A stretch of DNA of 64,000 bases from Hyphomicrobiales bacterium (GCA_900471485.1 UCEU01000001.1:310001-374000), one strand, 5' to 3'. Shown: positions 24,589-34,663, counted from the stretch's first letter. Translations and numbers: made by a program. Notes: generated from the sequence alone by a model not told the origin.

Positions 24589-25542
24589 ATGGTGAAAAGA
24601 CCCGAAACACAGGGACGGCTGGACGATGCGGCGCGCGCCGGCTGGCTCTACTATGTCGCCGGGCGCACGCAGGACGAGATCGCGGCATCCATGGGAATCT
24701 CGCGGCAATCGGCGCAGCGGCTGGTGTCGCTGGCGGTCGCCGAGCGGCTGATCAAGGTGCGGCTCGACCATCCGATCGCCGCCTGCCTGGAACTGGCAAA
24801 CGCCGTGCGCAAGAAATTCGATCTCAAGCATGTCGAGGTGGTGCCGAGCGATCCGGGTTCGAGTTCGGCGATCGTCGGCATCGCCGAAGCGGCGGCGGCC
24901 GAGATCGAGCGCTGGCTGAAGAAGGCCGATCCGATCGTGCTTGCCGTCGGCACCGGCCGAACGCTGAAGGCAGCCGTCGATCAACTGCCGGCGATCGAAT
25001 GCCCCAACCACCGCATCGTGTCGCTGACCGGCAATATCGCGCCCGACGGTTCGGCCGCCTATTACAACGTCATCTTCAGCATGGCTGATGCGGTGAAGGC
25101 GCGGCATTTCCCGATGCCGCTTCCGGTTCTCGTCACCTCCGCCGAAGAGCGCGAGACATTGCATGCCCAGCAACTGGTGCGCTCGACGCTCGACATGAGC
25201 GCGCAGGCCGACGTGACCTTCGTCGGCATCGGCGAACTGGGGATCGACGGGCCGCTCTGCGTCGACGGTTTCCTCGATAAGGACGAGATGATCGAGCTGA
25301 TGCGCAATGGCGCCGTCGGCGAGATCTGCGGCTGGATTTTCGACAGCGAAGGCCGGCTTCTCGACAACCCGATCAACCAGCGCGTCGCCTCGGCGCCGAT
25401 CCCGTCGCGCGATTCGTCGGTGGTCATCGGCATCGGCAAGGGCAAGCGCAAGTTCAAGGCGATCAAGGCCGCCGCGATGGGTCATCAGATCAACGGCCTG
25501 ATCACCGACGAGGACACTGCTGAGTTTTTGCTCAAGGCGTGA
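24589..25542 (+). CDS. smoC: SorC/DeoR-type sugar-binding transcriptional regulator of the polyol locus
   Basis: 317 residues. An N-terminal helix-turn-helix (GRTQDEIAASMGISRQSAQRLV, about 24-45) is followed by the SorC sugar-binding domain, an isomerase-like fold with VLAVGTGRTLKAAVDQL and FVGIGELGIDGPLCVDG. It sits directly before smoEFGK and mtlK in the same direction, as smoC does in Sinorhizobium. A perfect inverted repeat overlaps its stop codon and another dyad lies at the next promoter, consistent with control of the transporter operon by a sorbitol- or mannitol-derived effector. The gene name is by context and family. Confidence 0.85.
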   Translation: MVKRPETQGRLDDAARAGWLYYVAGRTQDEIAASMGISRQSAQRLVSLAVAERLIKVRLDHPIAACLELANAVRKKFDLKHVEVVPSDPGSSSAIVGIAEAAAAEIERWLKKADPIVLAVGTGRTLKAAVDQLPAIECPNHRIVSLTGNIAPDGSAAYYNVIFSMADAVKARHFPMPLPVLVTSAEERETLHAQQLVRSTLDMSAQADVTFVGIGELGIDGPLCVDGFLDKDEMIELMRNGAVGEICGWIFDSEGRLLDNPINQRVASAPIPSRDSSVVIGIGKGKRKFKAIKAAAMGHQINGLITDEDTAEFLLKA

Positions 25543-25549
25543 GCAAAAA
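25525..25549. promoter_or_regulatory. Perfect inverted repeat, candidate SorC-type operator
   Basis: Arms TTTTTGCTCA and TGAGCAAAAA (10 bp each, no mismatch) flank the spacer AGGCG. The right arm begins with the stop codon of the regulator gene. No T-run follows on the plus strand, so a terminator is less likely. A related half-site (TTTCGCTCA) occurs near 25588 and a TGAGCA/TGCTCG dyad at 25647. Confidence 0.55.
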
Positions 25550-25611
25550 TTTATAATCATTGAAATCAGGGATTTAGCTCTATCTTTCGCTCATGCAGCA
25601 ACGAATGGCGA

Positions 25612-25640
25612 TTGACATTTGTCGCGCCAAGATGAGTAAT
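25612..25640 (+). promoter_or_regulatory. smoE: Candidate sigma-70 promoter of smoEFGK
   Basis: TTGACA at 25612-25617, 17-base spacer, then AGTAAT at 25635-25640, a four-of-six match to TATAAT. The predicted start near 25647 coincides with the dyad at 25647-25665. It is the best promoter-like match between the regulator gene and smoE. Confidence 0.45.
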
Positions 25641-25646
25641 TGCCCA

Positions 25647-25665
25647 TGAGCAAAGCGAATGCTCG
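25647..25665. promoter_or_regulatory. Dyad TGAGCA-N7-TGCTCG over predicted transcription start
   Basis: An imperfect inverted repeat with 6-bp arms (one mismatch) that reuses the TGAGCA half-site of the perfect repeat at 25525-25549, in the opposite arrangement. Its place just downstream of the predicted -10 would suit repression by the SorC-type regulator. Confidence 0.35.
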
Positions 25666-25688
25666 CTAACATCTTCTGGGAGGAAGAT

Positions 25689-27002
25689 ATGACATTTAAA
25701 ACTTTTCTGCTGGGCGCCTGCTCGGCACTGGCTTTTGCTGGCGCGGCTTCGGCCGAAACGCTGACGATCGCGACCGTCAACAACGGCGACATGGTCCGCA
25801 TGCAGAAGCTGACGGACGACTTCAAGGCAAAGAACCCCGGCATCGATCTCGAGTGGGTAACGCTCGAAGAAAACGTGCTGCGCCAGAAGGTCACGACCGA
25901 TATCGCCACCAAGGGCGGCCAGTACGACGTTCTGACGATCGGCAACTACGAAGTGCCGATCTGGGCCAAGCAGGGCTGGCTCCTGCCGCTCGAAAACCTC
26001 GGCGACAAGTATGACGCCAAGGACCTGCTTCCCGCGATCAGCGCCGCGCTGACCGTCGATAGCAAGCTCTACGCCGTGCCGTTCTACGGCGAAAGCGCGA
26101 TGATCATGTATCGCACCGACCTTTTCGAAAAGGCCGGCCTAAAGATGCCTGAAAACCCGACCTGGGACTTCATCGCCGATGCGGCGAAGAAGATCACCGA
26201 CAAGGACAAGGAAGTCTACGGCATGTGCCTTCGCGGCAAGGCCGGCTGGGGTGAGAACATGGCGTTCATCACCGCGCTCGACAACTCCTTCGGCGGTCGC
26301 TGGTTCGATGAAAACTGGAAGCCCCAGTTCGACAGCCCGGAATGGAAGGAAGCGCTTGGCTTCTACGTCAACCTGATGAAGGAAGCCGGCCCTCCCGGTG
26401 CATCCTCGAACGGCTTCAACGAAAACCTGGCGCTCTTCCAGACCGGCAAGTGCGGCATGTGGATCGACGCGACGGTCGCCGCTTCGTTCGTCTCCAACCC
26501 GAAGGACTCGACGGTCGCCGACAAGGTCGGTTACGCGCTGTTCCCGACCAAGGGCGAGATGAAGAACCACGGCAACTGGCTGTGGTCGTGGAACCTCGCC
26601 ATTCCGGCGACGTCGACCAAGGCTGAAGCCGCGCAGAAGTTCGTCGCCTGGGCGACCGACAAGGCTTACGGCGAACTGGTCGCGAGCAAGGAAGGCTGGG
26701 CAAACGTTCCTCCGGGCACGCGCACCTCGCTCTACGAAAACGCCGACTACCAGAAGGCAGCTCCGTTCGCCGGCAAGACGCTTGACGCGATGAAGGCCGC
26801 CGACACGCAGAAGCCGACCGTCAAGCCGGTGCCGTACACCGGTGGCCAGTTCGTGGCGATCCCTGAGTTCCAGGGTATCGGCACCGCCGTCGGCCAGCAG
26901 TTCTCGGCAGCGGTTGCCGGCCAGATCTCCGTCGATCAGGCCCTGCAGAGCGCACAGCAGCTGACGACCCGCGAAATGACCAAGGCTGGTTACATCAAGT
27001 AA
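25689..27002 (+). CDS. smoE: Polyol ABC transporter substrate-binding protein
   Basis: 437 residues, family 1 extracellular solute-binding protein. ATG 25689 is chosen because GGAGGA precedes it and it begins the signal peptide (MTFKTFLLGACSALAFAGAASA). The mature protein shows the usual two-lobe pattern (DVLTIGNYEVPIWAKQGWLLPL, LYAVPFYGESAMIMYRTDLF in outline, and GKCGMWIDATVAASF). It would deliver sorbitol, mannitol or related polyols to the SmoFG permease. Two strong hairpins lie directly after its stop, which should leave more of this mRNA than of the downstream genes. Confidence 0.9.
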   Translation: MTFKTFLLGACSALAFAGAASAETLTIATVNNGDMVRMQKLTDDFKAKNPGIDLEWVTLEENVLRQKVTTDIATKGGQYDVLTIGNYEVPIWAKQGWLLPLENLGDKYDAKDLLPAISAALTVDSKLYAVPFYGESAMIMYRTDLFEKAGLKMPENPTWDFIADAAKKITDKDKEVYGMCLRGKAGWGENMAFITALDNSFGGRWFDENWKPQFDSPEWKEALGFYVNLMKEAGPPGASSNGFNENLALFQTGKCGMWIDATVAASFVSNPKDSTVADKVGYALFPTKGEMKNHGNWLWSWNLAIPATSTKAEAAQKFVAWATDKAYGELVASKEGWANVPPGTRTSLYENADYQKAAPFAGKTLDAMKAADTQKPTVKPVPYTGGQFVAIPEFQGIGTAVGQQFSAAVAGQISVDQALQSAQQLTTREMTKAGYIK

Positions 27003-27015
27003 ACCTCCTGAGAAC

Positions 27016-27094
27016 GGTGGAGTGCCCTGCACTCCACCCCCCTAAGGCCGCCGAGTTGCCCGAATTGCATCGGCGGCCCTTTTCGTCCTTTTTT
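27016..27094 (+). terminator. Tandem intercistronic stem-loops with T-rich tail
   Basis: Hairpin 1 has arms GGTGGAGTG (27016-27024) and CACTCCACC (27030-27038). Hairpin 2 has arms GGCCGCCGA (27046-27054) and TCGGCGGCC (27070-27078), followed by CTTTTCGTCCTTTTTT. Located between smoE and smoF, they most likely act as a partial terminator and 3' stabiliser of smoE mRNA, as in other binding-protein operons. Confidence 0.7.
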
Positions 27095-27140
27095 GTCCTT
27101 GGGCCTTGCAGCCATCCGCTTTCAGAAAAGACGGTGAACC

Positions 27141-28013
27141 ATGGCAACGTTACACACCCGCTCCGCCGCACGCATGATGATGACACCCTCGGTGTTGCTT
27201 CTCTTCGCGTGGATGATCGTCCCGCTCGTGATGACGATCTATTTCTCGTTCATCGACTACAATCTCCTGATGCCAGGCGATAATCGCTTCGTCGGCTTCC
27301 TCAATTATCACTTCTTCCTGACCGACCCGGCCTTCTTCGACGCGTTGATCAATACGCTCGTGCTGGTTTTGAGCGTCCTCGTCATCACCATCGTCGGCGG
27401 TATTGCGCTGGCGCTTCTGCTCGACCAGCCAATGTTCGGCCAGGGGATCGTGCGCATCCTCGTGATCGCGCCGTTCTTCATCATGCCGACGGTCGCTGCA
27501 CTGGTGTGGAAGAACATGTTCATGAACCCGGTCAACGGGTTGTTCGCCTATATCTGGCGCCTGTTCGGCATGCAGCCTCTCGACTGGCTCGCCAACGCGC
27601 CGTTGTTTTCGATCATCCTGATCGTCGCCTGGCAGTGGCTGCCGTTTGCCACGCTGATCCTGCTCACCGCGCTGCAGTCGCTGTCGGAAGAGCAGAAGGA
27701 AGCGGCCGAGATGGACGGCGCGGGCTTCTTCTCGCAGTTCGTCTACATCATCCTGCCGCACATGGCGCGCGCGATCACCGTCGTCATCCTGATCGAGACG
27801 ATCTTCCTGCTGTCGGTCTTCGCCGAAATCCTGGTCACCACCAATGGCGGTCCGGGCACGAGCAGCACGAACCTGACCTACCTCGTCTACAACAGGGCGC
27901 TCCTGCAGTTCGACATCGGCGGCGCATCGGCCGGCGGCATCATCGCGGTCATCCTCGCCAACATCGTTGCTATCTTCCTCGTCCGCATCGTCGGCAAGAA
28001 CCTGGAGACCTGA
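27141..28013 (+). CDS. smoF: Polyol ABC transporter permease 1
   Basis: 290 residues with about six membrane helices and the binding-protein-dependent permease (EAA) loop EEQKEAAEMDGAGFFSQFVY, where the sugar permease Glu-Ala-Ala-x3-Gly pattern is clear. The N-terminus (TPSVLLLFAWMIVPLVMTIY) is typical of MalF/UgpA-like subunits. It pairs with the second permease, whose ATG starts one base after this stop. Role: half of the transmembrane channel for sorbitol or mannitol import. Confidence 0.9.
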   Translation: MATLHTRSAARMMMTPSVLLLFAWMIVPLVMTIYFSFIDYNLLMPGDNRFVGFLNYHFFLTDPAFFDALINTLVLVLSVLVITIVGGIALALLLDQPMFGQGIVRILVIAPFFIMPTVAALVWKNMFMNPVNGLFAYIWRLFGMQPLDWLANAPLFSIILIVAWQWLPFATLILLTALQSLSEEQKEAAEMDGAGFFSQFVYIILPHMARAITVVILIETIFLLSVFAEILVTTNGGPGTSSTNLTYLVYNRALLQFDIGGASAGGIIAVILANIVAIFLVRIVGKNLET

Positions 28014-28014
28014 G

Positions 28015-28845
28015 ATGGCCAGACGGATCACAACCCAGCGCAAGGTGATCGTCACGGCGATCGCCTGGACCATCGGCATCGTGCTCTTCTTCCCGATCCT
28101 GTGGACCTTTCTGACAAGCTTCAAGTCGGAAGCCGACGCCATCGCATCGCCGCCGCAGTTCCTGTTCTTCCACTGGACGACGGAGAACTACGCGGAGGTG
28201 CAGAGCCGGTCGAACTACTTCAGCCACTTCCTGAACTCGGTCATCATCTCCTTCGGCTCGACGCTGCTGGGGCTGCTGATCGCGGTTCCGTCGGCCTGGG
28301 CGATGGCGTTCTCGCCGACCAAGCGGACCAAGGACGTGTTGATGTGGATGCTGTCGACGAAGATGATGCCGCCGGTCGGCGCGCTCATCCCGATCTACCT
28401 GCTCTTCCGCAACACCGGCCTGCTCGACAGCCGCCTCGGTCTCGTCGTCGTGCTGATGCTGATCAACCTGCCGATCATCATCTGGATGCTCTACACCTAC
28501 TTCAAGGAAATCCCCGGCGAAATCCTTGAAGCCGCGCGCATGGATGGCGCCTCGCTCAGCAAGGAAATCATCTACGTGCTGACGCCGATGGCGGTGCCGG
28601 GTATCGCCTCGACGCTTCTTCTCAACATCATCCTGTCTTGGAACGAAGCCTTCTGGACGCTCAACCTCACGGCCTCGAAAGCGGCGCCGCTGACGACGTT
28701 CATCGCTTCCTATTCCAGCCCGGAAGGACTTTTCTACGCCAAGCTTTCGGCAGCATCGACCATGGCAATCGCCCCGATCCTGATCCTCGGCTGGTTCAGC
28801 CAGAAACAACTCGTCCGCGGCCTGACGTTCGGCGCGGTGAAATAA
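28015..28845 (+). CDS. smoG: Polyol ABC transporter permease 2
   Basis: 276 residues, MalG-like. The N-terminal helix (VIVTAIAWTIGIVLFFPILW) is followed by five more and the EAA loop (EIPGEILEAARMDGASLSKE). It ends in the charged GLTFGAVK typical for this subfamily. ATG 28015 is chosen because it follows the smoF stop with one base between and because upstream in-frame sequence overlaps smoF without similarity. It completes the heterodimeric permease with SmoF. Confidence 0.9.
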   Translation: MARRITTQRKVIVTAIAWTIGIVLFFPILWTFLTSFKSEADAIASPPQFLFFHWTTENYAEVQSRSNYFSHFLNSVIISFGSTLLGLLIAVPSAWAMAFSPTKRTKDVLMWMLSTKMMPPVGALIPIYLLFRNTGLLDSRLGLVVVLMLINLPIIIWMLYTYFKEIPGEILEAARMDGASLSKEIIYVLTPMAVPGIASTLLLNIILSWNEAFWTLNLTASKAAPLTTFIASYSSPEGLFYAKLSAASTMAIAPILILGWFSQKQLVRGLTFGAVK

Positions 28846-28863
28846 GAAACAAGGGAGAGAAAC

Positions 28864-29844
<981 letters not shown>

Positions 29845-29946
29845 GCAAGGCATCCGGGGTGGGGATGAAAGCGCGTGCCGGACGAGGTGCCCGGCGCGCC
29901 AGTACCGGGGTCGTTAGACCCTGAAGACCTTCAAGAGGACTGAGAC

Positions 29947-31428
29947 ATGACGTGCAAACTATCGCTGGCAACGCTTTCCGACGCGGCAAAGACAGCCGCT
30001 GTACCGGCCTATGAGCGGGCGTCGCTGAAGGCGGGCATCGTGCACTTCGGCGTCGGCAACTTCCACCGCGCCCACCAGGCAATCTACCTCGACGACCTGT
30101 TCAACAAGGGCGAGGCTCACGACTGGGCAATCATCGGCGCCGGCATCCTGCCGTCCGATGCCGCCATGCGCGACAAGCTCGCTGCCCAGGACTTCCTGAC
30201 GACAGTGGTCGAGCAGGACAACAACAAGACCTCTGCGCGCGTCACCGCGCCGATGATCGACATCCTGCCGGTGGGCGATGCCAAGACCATCATCGCCAAG
30301 CTCGCCGACCCCGAGATCCGCATCGTCTCGATGACGATCACCGAGGGCGGCTACTTCATCGATGCGTCGGGCAAGTTCAATCCAGCGCATCCGGCAATCG
30401 CGGCGGACGGACAGAACCCCGCCGATCCGAAGACCGTTTTCGGCCTGATCGTCGCGGGTCTCAAGGCGCGCAAGGACAAGGGCCTGGTGCCGTTCACCGT
30501 CATGTCGTGCGATAATATTCCGCACAATGGCGTCGTCACCCGCAACGCCGTGGTCGGCACGGCGGCGCTGTCGGATCCCGCTTTCGCCGAGTGGATCAAG
30601 GCCAATGTCGCCTTCCCGAACGCCATGGTCGACCGCATCACGCCGGCCACCGGCCAGCGCGAGATCGACCTCTTGAAGGATGTCTTCGATATCGAGGACA
30701 ACTGGCCCGTCTATTGCGAAGAGTTCAAGCAGTGGGTGCTGGAAGACAAGTTCACCGCCGGTCGTCCGGCGCTGGAAAATGTCGGCGTCACCTTCGTGCC
30801 CGATGTCACGCCCTACGAGCACATGAAAATCCGCATCCTCAACGGCGGCCATGCGGCGATCGCCTATCCGGCGGCGCTGATGGACATCCACTTCGTGCAC
30901 GACTCGATGGAAGACCCGCTGATCCGCGCCTTCCTCGCCAAGCTCGAGAAGGACGAGATCATCCCGATCGTGCCGCCGGTGCCGAACACCTCGCTGACGG
31001 ACTATTTCGCGCTGATCGAGCATCGTCTGCTCAACCCGAAGATCGCCGACACCATCCCGCGCCTGGCGCAGGACGGCTCCAACCGCCAGCCGAAGTTCAT
31101 CCTGCCGTCCACGCTCGACAACCTGAACCAAGGTCGCGACGTGATCGGCCTGTCGCTGGTTTCGGCGCTCTGGTGCCGCTACTTCGCCGGCAAGACCGAT
31201 ACCGGTCAGGACATCGTCTTCAACGATGCCAGCGCCGACCGGCTGCATGCGGCGGCGATCAAGGCCAAGGACGACCCGATGGCGTTCCTTGCCTTCGACG
31301 ACATCTTTGGCGAAGTCGCCAAGTCCGAGCTCTTCCGCAAGCGCTTCGCGCACGCACTGAAGACGCTGTGGGAAAAGGGCACGCGCGAGACGCTGCAGCT
31401 CTATCTCGACAACAAGCTCGCGGTATAA
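29947..31428 (+). CDS. mtlK: Mannitol 2-dehydrogenase (long-chain polyol dehydrogenase)
   Basis: 493 residues, the usual size for the mannitol/fructuronate dehydrogenase family. The N-terminal Rossmann region contains GIVHFGVGNFHRAHQAIYLD, and the catalytic helix has the conserved Lys/Asn/His set (MKIRILNGGHAAIAYPAAL). It oxidises D-mannitol to fructose (and often arabitol or sorbitol) with NAD. AGAGGACTGAG precedes the ATG. It is downstream of the transporter genes and upstream of a phosphatase and an FGGY kinase, so the operon covers import and first oxidation of polyols. Confidence 0.9.
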   Translation: MTCKLSLATLSDAAKTAAVPAYERASLKAGIVHFGVGNFHRAHQAIYLDDLFNKGEAHDWAIIGAGILPSDAAMRDKLAAQDFLTTVVEQDNNKTSARVTAPMIDILPVGDAKTIIAKLADPEIRIVSMTITEGGYFIDASGKFNPAHPAIAADGQNPADPKTVFGLIVAGLKARKDKGLVPFTVMSCDNIPHNGVVTRNAVVGTAALSDPAFAEWIKANVAFPNAMVDRITPATGQREIDLLKDVFDIEDNWPVYCEEFKQWVLEDKFTAGRPALENVGVTFVPDVTPYEHMKIRILNGGHAAIAYPAALMDIHFVHDSMEDPLIRAFLAKLEKDEIIPIVPPVPNTSLTDYFALIEHRLLNPKIADTIPRLAQDGSNRQPKFILPSTLDNLNQGRDVIGLSLVSALWCRYFAGKTDTGQDIVFNDASADRLHAAAIKAKDDPMAFLAFDDIFGEVAKSELFRKRFAHALKTLWEKGTRETLQLYLDNKLAV

Positions 31429-31503
31429 GCATCGGATGGCGGGCAATGCCCGCCGTCATCCGCTCATTCCGTTTGGATGTCCTGAACCCTGGTTGGACGT
31501 GTC

Positions 31504-32193
31504 ATGACAGATGCTGAAACACGGCTTGTGATCTTCGATTGCGACGGCGTGCTCGTCGACAGCGAGCCGATCTCCGTCAGCGTTCTCGTCAAGGCGATGA
31601 ACGATCTCGACGTGCCGATCACCGAGGACGAGGTCTATGGCCGCTTTCTCGGGCGCAGCCTTGCGACCGTGATCGAGACGATGAAGACGGAATATAACGT
31701 CCATCCGGGCGAGGCGTTCCTGGAGCAGATTCGCAAGGATCTCTATGCGCGTTTCCGCAAGGAGCTGAAGCCGATCGAAGGGATTGGAGCCACGATCGAC
31801 GCGCTCGATCTGCCATGCTGCGTGGCGTCCTCCAGCCAGGTGGAGCGCATCCGGCTGTCGCTGACAGTGACCGGGCTGATCGACCGGCTGCCGCATATCT
31901 ACAGCGCCTCGATGGTCAAGAACGGCAAGCCGGCACCGGACCTGTTCCTGCACGCGGCGAAGGAAATGCAGGTCGATCCCGCCAACTGCGTGGTGATCGA
32001 GGACAGTCCGGCCGGGATCGAGGCTGCGAAGGCCGCGGGCATGACGGTGTTTGCCTTCACCGGCGGCTCGCATGCGAATTTCGCCGGCTATCGTGCTGAA
32101 CTTGAGCGACTTTCTCCCGACGCCACGTTTGACGTGATGCCGGATTTGATACACCTTGTCCGAAAATATAAGCAGGACGGGATTCACCTTTAA
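31504..32193 (+). CDS. HAD-superfamily sugar phosphatase/phosphoglucomutase-like hydrolase
   Basis: 229 residues. Motif I FDCDGVLVDSEPI gives the Asp nucleophile pair, a helical cap follows, motif II is VASSSQVERI, the motif III Lys is in KNGKPAPDLFL and motif IV is VIEDSPAGIEAAKAAGM. The type matches small sugar-phosphate phosphatases and beta-phosphoglucomutase relatives. It lies between mtlK and the kinase and overlaps the kinase start by one base (TAATG), so it is coupled to polyol catabolism, perhaps removing dead-end phosphorylated sugars. Confidence 0.87.
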   Translation: MTDAETRLVIFDCDGVLVDSEPISVSVLVKAMNDLDVPITEDEVYGRFLGRSLATVIETMKTEYNVHPGEAFLEQIRKDLYARFRKELKPIEGIGATIDALDLPCCVASSSQVERIRLSLTVTGLIDRLPHIYSASMVKNGKPAPDLFLHAAKEMQVDPANCVVIEDSPAGIEAAKAAGMTVFAFTGGSHANFAGYRAELERLSPDATFDVMPDLIHLVRKYKQDGIHL

Positions 32194-33776
32194 TGCCTCA
32201 GCATGTGGTCGCGGTCGATATCGGCACGGGCAGTGCGCGGGCCGGCGTCTTCGACGCTGGCGGCAGCCTGCTCGGCAAGGCCGAACATCCGATCATCATG
32301 AACCGGCCGCGTGAAAACCACGCGGAGCATGATTCCGAAGACATCTGGTCGGCCGTCAGCATTGCCGTGCGCAAGGCCATGGAGCAATCCGGCGCACCGC
32401 CGGAATCGGTCGGTGCCATCGGTTTCGACGCCACCTGCTCGCTCGTGGTGCGTGATATCGACGGGGCGCAGATCAGTGTCTCGACCGGCGGCGAGCGGCG
32501 CTTCGACACCATCGTCTGGCTCGACCACCGCGCGCTCAAGGAAGCGGATTTCTGCACCGCGACCAAGCATGCGGTGCTTGAATATTCCGGGCACTTCATG
32601 TCGCCCGAAATGGAAATGCCGAAGCTGATGTGGCTGAAGACGAAGCTGCCCGGCACCTGGATGAACACCGGCTATCTTTTCGACCTCGCCGATTTCATGA
32701 CGTGGAAGGCGACGGGATCGCTGTCGCGCTCGCGCTGCACGCTGACGGCCAAGTGGAACTATCTCGCGCATGCCGAAAACGGCTGGCAGACGGATTTCCT
32801 GGAGGAGATCGGCCTTGGCGATCTTCGCGAGCGGGGGCGTCTGCCCAAGGAAACCGTGGCCGTCGGGCGCAGTGTCGGGACACTGACGCAGGAGGCGGCG
32901 TCGGCGCTCGGGCTCACCACCGCCTGCCATGTGTCCGCCGGGATGATCGACGCCTATGCGGGCGCGCTCGGCACGCTTGGCGGCGATGCGCATGATGCCG
33001 AAAAGCTGGATCGTCAGCTGGCGCTGATCGCCGGCACGTCGAGCTGCATCGTCTCCTTCTCGCAGACGCGGCGGCCGAGCCACGGCATGTGGGGTCCCTA
33101 TTACGAGGCGGTGCTGCCGGAGACGTGGCTCGTCGAGGCCGGCCAGTCGGCCACCGGCGCGCTGCTCGACCATGTCGTCAGGATGCACGCGGCCGGCGGC
33201 GAGCCCACGGCGGCGCTGCACCAGAGGATCGCCTCGCGCATCGCGCAGCTGCGCGCGGAAGAGGGGGATGCCTTCGGCCAGCGCATCTCCGTGCTGCCGG
33301 ATTTCCACGGCAACCGTTCGCCGCTCGCCGACCCGCATGCAGTCGGCGTCGTCAGCGGCCTGTCGCTCGACACCTCCTTCGACGGATTGTGTACGCTCTA
33401 CTGGCGCACCGCCGTCGGCATCGCGCTCGGTATCCGCCACATCCTCGATCACATGAAGGGATACGGCTACGTGCCGGACACGCTGCATGTGGCCGGCGGG
33501 CACGTGAAGAACCCGGTGCTGATGGAGCTCTATGCCGATGCCACCGGCTGCACGGTGGTGGTGCCGAAAATGAACGAAGCGGTTCTGCTCGGTACGGCTA
33601 TGGCCGCCGCGGTCGCCTGCGGGCTGCATGAGGATCTCGCGGGCGCCGGCAAGGCGATGTATCCGGGTGGAGAGGCGCGGGCGCCCAATCCCGAAAAGCG
33701 GGCCGTCTACGATCGCGATTACCGCAAGCTGCTTGCCATGTACCGGCACCGCGCCGAGCTGGAAGCGATCGACTGA
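32193..33776 (+). CDS. FGGY-family pentulose (ribulose-type) kinase
   Basis: 527 residues. The first ATPase lobe starts with VAVDIGTGSARAGVFDAGG, the substrate Asp region is WLDHRALKEAD, and the second lobe carries LIAGTSSCIVSFSQ and HVAGGHVKNPVLMELYADATG. The length and motifs match the D-ribulokinase/YDR109c-like branch more than xylulokinase. It would phosphorylate a ketopentose (such as ribulose or xylulose) produced from pentitols by the operon's dehydrogenase. It is last in the smo/mtlK operon and convergent with an RpiR-type regulator gene. Confidence 0.85.
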   Translation: MPQHVVAVDIGTGSARAGVFDAGGSLLGKAEHPIIMNRPRENHAEHDSEDIWSAVSIAVRKAMEQSGAPPESVGAIGFDATCSLVVRDIDGAQISVSTGGERRFDTIVWLDHRALKEADFCTATKHAVLEYSGHFMSPEMEMPKLMWLKTKLPGTWMNTGYLFDLADFMTWKATGSLSRSRCTLTAKWNYLAHAENGWQTDFLEEIGLGDLRERGRLPKETVAVGRSVGTLTQEAASALGLTTACHVSAGMIDAYAGALGTLGGDAHDAEKLDRQLALIAGTSSCIVSFSQTRRPSHGMWGPYYEAVLPETWLVEAGQSATGALLDHVVRMHAAGGEPTAALHQRIASRIAQLRAEEGDAFGQRISVLPDFHGNRSPLADPHAVGVVSGLSLDTSFDGLCTLYWRTAVGIALGIRHILDHMKGYGYVPDTLHVAGGHVKNPVLMELYADATGCTVVVPKMNEAVLLGTAMAAAVACGLHEDLAGAGKAMYPGGEARAPNPEKRAVYDRDYRKLLAMYRHRAELEAID

Positions 33777-33808
33777 GCTTTGCTCGCCGACAATCCTTCG
33801 CTTCTGGC

Positions 33809-34663
33809 CTACTGGCCGGCGTTGTCACCCAGCAATCCGCCGAATTCCGCCATGCGACGCTCGCGTGCGCCGGCTTCCTCGCCGGCGACATCGATCACCG
33901 CCGCTGAAAGACAGTCGAGCAGGGCCATCAGCGGCGGCAGGTTCTCGTCGTCCTCGTTGCGCGCATGCGGCAGGGTGAGCACGACATTGGCCTGATCGGG
34001 CAGCCAGTTGGAGCCTTGCGTCGTCACCAGGATCACCCTGTAGCCGTAGCGCCGCGCCGTGCGCGCGAGCAGGCGAGCCTTGCCGAAGCGGCGGCCGTCG
34101 ATGACGACGAGGACGGCGTCGTTGCCGTTGAGGCGGGCGAAGAGTTCGGCGAAGCGGCTGCCGGTGCCATCGAGCGCCCGCACGCCGTCGCGCGCCCGCG
34201 TCAGCCGCTGGGCGAAATGCGCGGCGAAGCCGAAGAGGCGGGCATGGGTGGCGATGAAGACCTCGCGTGCGCCTGAAATCATCGACACCGCCTCGGCCCA
34301 CTGCGCCTGGCCGGTGAGGTGGTAGATGTGATGAAGAGCGCGGATCTGTTCGGAGACCAGCAGCGCCAGCGGCTTGCCGCTCGATACGTCGGCCTGCAGC
34401 TCGCTCATCGAGGTCTGCATCTCGCTCGGCGAGATCGCCGGCGTGTCGCGGATCTCGATCTTGATGCTGTCGAGCCCCTGGTAGCCAAGGGCGCGCAGGA
34501 AGCGGCCGACTGTCATCGGGCTCAGGTCCAGTCGGTCGGCCACGGAGGCAGCCGTCTCGAACGGCAGGTCGTTCAGATGTTCGGCGAAATACTTGGCGAT
34601 GCGACGCTCGGCGGGCGTGCCTGTCTTGGCGTACTGGCGGAGCTTGTGAACAAAATCTTCCAC
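33809..34663 (-). CDS. RpiR-family transcriptional regulator with SIS domain
   Basis: 284 residues. The N-terminal HTH_6 domain (PAERRIAKYFAEHLNDLPFE, SVADRLDLSPMTVGRFLRALG) is followed by a SIS sugar-phosphate binding domain (EAVSMISGAREVFIATHARLF, DAVLVVIDGRR, RVILVTTQGSNWL). It sits 32 bases from the end of the kinase gene on the opposite strand. Regulators of this class respond to phosphosugars, so it may sense the kinase product, though it has its own promoter region at about 34664-34850. Confidence 0.88.
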   Translation of the reverse strand: MEDFVHKLRQYAKTGTPAERRIAKYFAEHLNDLPFETAASVADRLDLSPMTVGRFLRALGYQGLDSIKIEIRDTPAISPSEMQTSMSELQADVSSGKPLALLVSEQIRALHHIYHLTGQAQWAEAVSMISGAREVFIATHARLFGFAAHFAQRLTRARDGVRALDGTGSRFAELFARLNGNDAVLVVIDGRRFGKARLLARTARRYGYRVILVTTQGSNWLPDQANVVLTLPHARNEDDENLPPLMALLDCLSAAVIDVAGEEAGARERRMAEFGGLLGDNAGQ

